Shown: piece after piece, positions 60,668 through 64,000 of the stretch
Numbering within the stretch: position 1 is the stretch's first letter
How the letters are laid out: every line of letters starts with the position of its first letter
NCBI RefSeq assembly: GCF_023822045.1
Contig: NZ_CP084712.1
Location: 1,736,001-1,800,000, forward strand
Length of the DNA stretch: 64,000 nt
Reading direction: 5' to 3'
Source of the DNA: Sphingopyxis sp. USTB-05
Lineage (GTDB): Bacteria > Pseudomonadota > Alphaproteobacteria > Sphingomonadales > Sphingomonadaceae
Position numbers and translations under genes: made by a program
The notes under the pieces: generated by a model
The model's database searches: none
Seen by the model: the letters and a program-made list of their open reading frames with translations, nothing else
Told to the model about the DNA's origin: nothing

Positions 60668-62011
60668 TTACTCCTTCAATGCTCGCACACAGTCGGCGAA
60701 GGCGCCGACCAACCGGTCGATCTGATCGTCGCCGGTAACCGGGCTCACCAACATCATATTGTGAAACGGCGCCAGCAAAATCCCGCGATTGGCGAGAAAG
60801 AGGTGGGTCGCCGCCTCCAACTCGGGATGCATGGCCGTCTTTGCTTCGCTGCCATTGTGGGGTGGGGTGAGGCAGGTCAGGAATTCGACGCGGGCGCCGA
60901 CCTGTGTGACATGCCAGTCAAGGTCAGCGGCGGCGATTTCCTGTTCGAGCCCGGCGACGAGGCGTGCGGCGCCACGCAGCATCTGGTCGTAGGCGGTGGG
61001 CGTGATGACGTCCGACAGCATCGCATCCATCGCGGTAATGGCGAGCGCGTTGGCGGATAGGGTGGTGCCGATACCGCTGTGCCCGGCGGGTCTCGCGGCG
61101 TTGAGCGCCGCCATGCGTTCGGCGACCTCAGCCGAAAATCCATAGACCGCGCACGGCACGCCGCCGCCGATCGACTTGCCGACGACCATCAAGTCGGGTT
61201 TTGGACCATGCACGGTGCCATGGCCACCATAGCCCGACGAAATCGTGTGCGTTTCGTCGAATATGAGCAACGTGCCCGTTTCATCGCACAATTTACGCAG
61301 AGTTGAGAGAAAGCCCGGCGCGTCGCGCACCATGCCCACATTGGTCATCACCGGTTCGGCGAGGACACAGGCGATGTCTCCGCCGCGAAGAGCCGACGCA
61401 AGCGCTTGTTCGTCGTTGAATTCGATCACGGTCGTCGTGTCGCGAAGGTCGTGGACCTGTCCGATCAGGCTGGCACGCATCATCGGCGTTCCGGCCTTCA
61501 GATCGACGAAGGCATCGTCAACCGCGCCATGATAGGCCCCGTTGAAGGTCAGGATCTTGCGCCGCCCGCTGATCCCGCGGCACCAGCGGATCACCGCACG
61601 GTTTGCTTCGCTGGCGGTCGTAGTGACCTGCCATTGCGGTAGACCGAACATCGCGGCGAGCTTTTCGGACAGTGCTGCCCCCCGCTCCGTCGGGAGCATG
61701 TAGCTTAGCCCTTCGGTAGCCTGCCTGATCAGTGCGGCCGCGAGAGCAGGCGGTGAATGACCGAAAAGGCTGGCCGTGTCGCCGAGGCAGAAGTCGTCGT
61801 AGTCCTGTCCGTCGATGCTGGTGAGCGTAGCATGTTTTGCCGATGCGGCGACGATCGGCACCGGACTCGGCCAATCCTTCATCCAGTGGAAGGGAACCGA
61901 TTGGAACCATCCCGTGGCCGCGGCATGGTGCGCGAAAGTGCGCGGGTTGGCAGCGCGGAAGCGTTCGGCCTCGATTGCCGCGACGCGGGCTATGGCCGCG
62001 TCGGCGATCAC
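60668..62011 (-). CDS. Class III aminotransferase, GSA-aminomutase-like
   Basis: A 447-residue PLP transaminase. The PLP lysine is in MVVGKSIGGG, with NGAYHGAVDDAFVD, LIFDETHTISSGYGG and SGIGTTLSANALA resembling glutamate-1-semialdehyde aminomutase more than SpuC. The start is probably GTG 62011, which overlaps the puuB TGA as GTGA; GTG 62074 is the longer choice. It differs clearly from the aminotransferase at 52744. Its place between puuB and puuA suggests it acts on an aldehyde or amine intermediate of the gamma-glutamyl pathway. Confidence 0.87.
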   Translation of the reverse strand: MIADAAIARVAAIEAERFRAANPRTFAHHAAATGWFQSVPFHWMKDWPSPVPIVAASAKHATLTSIDGQDYDDFCLGDTASLFGHSPPALAAALIRQATEGLSYMLPTERGAALSEKLAAMFGLPQWQVTTTASEANRAVIRWCRGISGRRKILTFNGAYHGAVDDAFVDLKAGTPMMRASLIGQVHDLRDTTTVIEFNDEQALASALRGGDIACVLAEPVMTNVGMVRDAPGFLSTLRKLCDETGTLLIFDETHTISSGYGGHGTVHGPKPDLMVVGKSIGGGVPCAVYGFSAEVAERMAALNAARPAGHSGIGTTLSANALAITAMDAMLSDVITPTAYDQMLRGAARLVAGLEQEIAAADLDWHVTQVGARVEFLTCLTPPHNGSEAKTAMHPELEAATHLFLANRGILLAPFHNMMLVSPVTGDDQIDRLVGAFADCVRALKE

Positions 62012-63276
62012 CCGAGCTTGTCCTTCATGGCGTAATAGAGCAGCCCGAGCGTCGCGAGCGGGCGGCGCAGCCACTTGCCGCCGGGAAAGGGCTGCGATGG
62101 CAGATTTGCGAGAATGTCGAAGCGTTCGGCGGTGCCTGCCACAGCCTCGGCAACCAGCTCGCCCGCGATGGTTGTCACCAATGCTCCATGACCCGAAAAG
62201 CCGTGCGCGTGGAAGATGTTCCCGCGCCGTCCGATATGCGGCAGCCGGTTCAGCGTCACCGCGACGACGCCGCCCCAGCCATAGTCGATCTTCGCGTCGG
62301 CGATCTGTGGGAACACCTTTGCCATATAAGGTCTTACGAACGCCGCGATGTCGCGCGGCGGCACCTGCGAATAGCTTTCACCGCCGCCAAAGATCAGGCG
62401 TTTGTCGGCCGAGAGGCGGAAATAATTGAGCACGAAGCGGCTGTCGGCGACCGCGGCGTCGGTCGGGAGCAGTTCGTCGGCGTTCGGCAGCGGCGCGGTC
62501 GCGACGTTATAATTCATGATCGGCACGGTGTAGCGGCCGAGGTCGCGCTCGACTTCGCCGATCCAACTATCGGTCGCATCGATGACGTAGCGCGCGCCGA
62601 CATGCGCGCGGTCGGTCATCACGCCCGGCCCTTCGGGATTGTCGGTGATCTGGCGAACGCGCTCACCCTCCCAGATGCGGACCCCGGCGGCTTCGGCGGC
62701 GCGGGCTAGGCCGATGGCGTAGTTCAGCGGGTGGAAATGACCGCCCTGCGGATCGTGGATGCCGCCATGATAGAGCGGGCTGGCGATATGGTCGCTCATG
62801 GCGTGCTTCTCGACGACCGCGCTCCGATAGTCGAAGCGGTTGGCGAGATATTCGGCTTCACGCCGCATCGTAGCGAAATCCTTCGGCGTCCACGCCGCCT
62901 CCAGATGACCGGCCTTCAGATCGCAGTCGATGCCATGTTTCGCGATCCGCGATTTTACACGGTTTTCGCGCCAGCACAGGTCGAACAGGGCGTCGGCGCG
63001 CTCGCGTCCGAACTCGTCTTCCAGTTCGGAGGCGGTCCAGCGAAGCCCCGGAATGAGCTGCCCGCCGTTACGGCCCGACGCGCCGAAGCCGATATGCTCG
63101 CGTTCGATCAGGATCACCGAAAAGCCTCGCTCGGCGCAGGCGAGCGCCGCCGATAGGCCGGTAAAGCCGCCGCCGATCACCGCCACATCGAACGACATAT
63201 CCCCATCAATTTCATAGGAGGATCGCCACGGATGGACGGTCGCGGCATAATAGCTGTTTGCAAGCGGATCGGTCAT
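62008..63276 (-). CDS. puuB: Gamma-glutamylputrescine oxidase-like FAD oxidoreductase
   Basis: A 422-residue DAO-family flavoprotein. The FAD-binding VAVIGGGFTGLSAAL is at 31-45 (G35-x-G37-x-x-G40), and GFGASGRNGGQLIPG is the PuuB signature. The C-terminal HGFSGHGALVTTIAGELVAEAV is typical. In the Puu pathway it oxidises gamma-glutamylputrescine to the aldehyde, releasing ammonia and H2O2. It sits between the two GS-like genes and is coupled to the aminotransferase. The partner aldehyde dehydrogenase PuuC is absent from the window. Confidence 0.93.
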   Translation of the reverse strand: MTDPLANSYYAATVHPWRSSYEIDGDMSFDVAVIGGGFTGLSAALACAERGFSVILIEREHIGFGASGRNGGQLIPGLRWTASELEDEFGRERADALFDLCWRENRVKSRIAKHGIDCDLKAGHLEAAWTPKDFATMRREAEYLANRFDYRSAVVEKHAMSDHIASPLYHGGIHDPQGGHFHPLNYAIGLARAAEAAGVRIWEGERVRQITDNPEGPGVMTDRAHVGARYVIDATDSWIGEVERDLGRYTVPIMNYNVATAPLPNADELLPTDAAVADSRFVLNYFRLSADKRLIFGGGESYSQVPPRDIAAFVRPYMAKVFPQIADAKIDYGWGGVVAVTLNRLPHIGRRGNIFHAHGFSGHGALVTTIAGELVAEAVAGTAERFDILANLPSQPFPGGKWLRRPLATLGLLYYAMKDKLG

Positions 63277-63290
63277 GGTCGCAGCGCGGG

Positions 63291-64000
63291 TCAGACCCGC
63301 ATCAACAGATGTTCGCGTTCCCAGCTCGATACCACCGACTGATAGTTGAACAGCTCATGATCCTTCACCGCGAAGAAGATTTCGAAGAAATCATCGCCGA
63401 GCAAATTGCGCACCTTCTTGCACGAGGCGAAACGGTCGAGCGCAGCCTCCAGCGTGCGGGGAAGGGTGCGTGCGCGGTTGTACGCGCTGCCGGTGATCGG
63501 CTTTGCGGGGACCATCCGGTCGACCATCCCGATATAGCCGCAGATCAGCGAGGCAGCGATCGCGAGATAGGGATTGCTGTCGGCGCCCGGCAGGCGGTTT
63601 TCGACGCGGCGGTTGTTCTTGTCCGAGATCGGCACGCGGAACCCGCACGACCTGTTGTCCTCGCCCCACTGAACGTTGATCGGCGCTGCGCTGTCGGGGC
63701 GCATGCGGCGGAAGCTGTTCACATTGGGTGCCCATAGCGGCGAGATTTGCGGCATATAGCGCACAAGCCCCGCGATATAGCTGCGGAACATCGCGCTATC
63801 GCGGCCGTTGGCGGTCGAAAACAGATTCTTGCCCGACCCCGCATCGACCACCGACTGATGAATGTGCATCGCGCTGCCCGGCTGACCCGCCATCGGGTTC
63901 GCCATGAAGGTCGCGTAGACGCTGTGCTGTTTCGCAACATTGCGCACGACGCGCTTGAAAAGGAACACTTCGTCGGCGAGCCGCAGCGGGTCGCCATGCT
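63291..64000 (-). CDS. Second glutamine-synthetase-like gamma-glutamylpolyamine synthetase, N-terminus outside window
   Basis: The last 236 residues of a GS-fold ligase; the gene continues past the right edge. The frame reads HGDPLRLADEVFLFKRVVRN, YATFMANPMAGQPGSAMHIHQSV (metal/ATP region), SCGFRVPISDKNNRRVENRLPGADSNPYLA and ends EREHLLMRV. It clearly differs from the complete puuA (59269) in the NNRRVENRL part, where that protein has PPSRHVEHR. It ends 14 bases before puuB. Two paralogues in one operon suggest two amine substrates. Confidence 0.9.
   Translation of the reverse strand, partial: HGDPLRLADEVFLFKRVVRNVAKQHSVYATFMANPMAGQPGSAMHIHQSVVDAGSGKNLFSTANGRDSAMFRSYIAGLVRYMPQISPLWAPNVNSFRRMRPDSAAPINVQWGEDNRSCGFRVPISDKNNRRVENRLPGADSNPYLAIAASLICGYIGMVDRMVPAKPITGSAYNRARTLPRTLEAALDRFASCKKVRNLLGDDFFEIFFAVKDHELFNYQSVVSSWEREHLLMRV

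Overview
The window is a contiguous stretch of GC-rich chromosome from an alphaproteobacterium, most likely a sphingomonad (Sphingopyxis/Sphingomonas type). The inference rests on a GcrA cell-cycle regulator, the split F0 b/b' subunits, the trpF-trpB-trpA-accD-folC order, a FecI/FecR/TonB-receptor set, metZ, and sphingomonad-style imperfect palindromic repeats between genes. Base composition and codon use look even throughout. I see no insertion sequence, prophage, integrase or CRISPR array, and no clear pseudogene. The first and last genes are cut by the window edges.

Layout. 1-6.9 kb (minus): one long biosynthetic run, purB, a LapA-like gene, pyrF, trpF, trpB, a 65-residue membrane protein, trpA, accD and folC. 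Six consecutive genes are joined by 4-base start/stop overlaps, and each of the three remaining gaps holds a palindromic repeat. 7.1-13.3 kb: two secreted Pro/Ala-rich proteins with the same signal peptide (one with EF-hands), an Rnk/GreA-like protein, RadC, and the ydbH-ynbE-ydbL envelope lipid-transport set. 13.4-16.1 kb: the F0 operon of ATP synthase (atpI, atpB, atpE, b', b). 16.1-24.6 kb: GST, SDR, uvrC, thioesterase, recO, leuB, metZ, apaG, a LysR regulator and a DUF417 membrane protein.

24.6-33.6 kb: an ECF sigma factor, membrane protein and penicillin-binding-fold hydrolase operon, then parE, an outer-membrane barrel, gcrA, an ABC-2 permease, hspQ, a Yip1-like protein and tRNA-Ser(CGA). 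33.7-41.8 kb: a beta-propeller/amidohydrolase fusion, a CoA-transferase, YghU and a two-gene acyl-CoA dehydrogenase operon. 42.3-49.7 kb (minus): TonB-dependent receptor, FecR and FecI (a cell-surface signalling set), next to a large type V autotransporter.

49.8-64 kb: methyltransferase and glucokinase, then a polyamine-use locus on two converging arms. The plus arm carries puuD-like, spuC-like and DUF808 genes. The minus arm carries two glutamine-synthetase-like gamma-glutamylpolyamine synthetases, PuuB, a second class III aminotransferase and a PotFHIG importer. Together they would import putrescine or a related amine, gamma-glutamylate it, oxidise or transaminate it, and release the glutamate. 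The PuuC aldehyde dehydrogenase and a PuuR-type regulator are not in the window.

The features I consider least explained are the small membrane protein between trpB and trpA, the sigma-factor/beta-lactamase-fold operon, the systematic placement of palindromes in operon gaps, the leader of the atp operon, and the doubled glutamine synthetase and transaminase genes of the polyamine locus.
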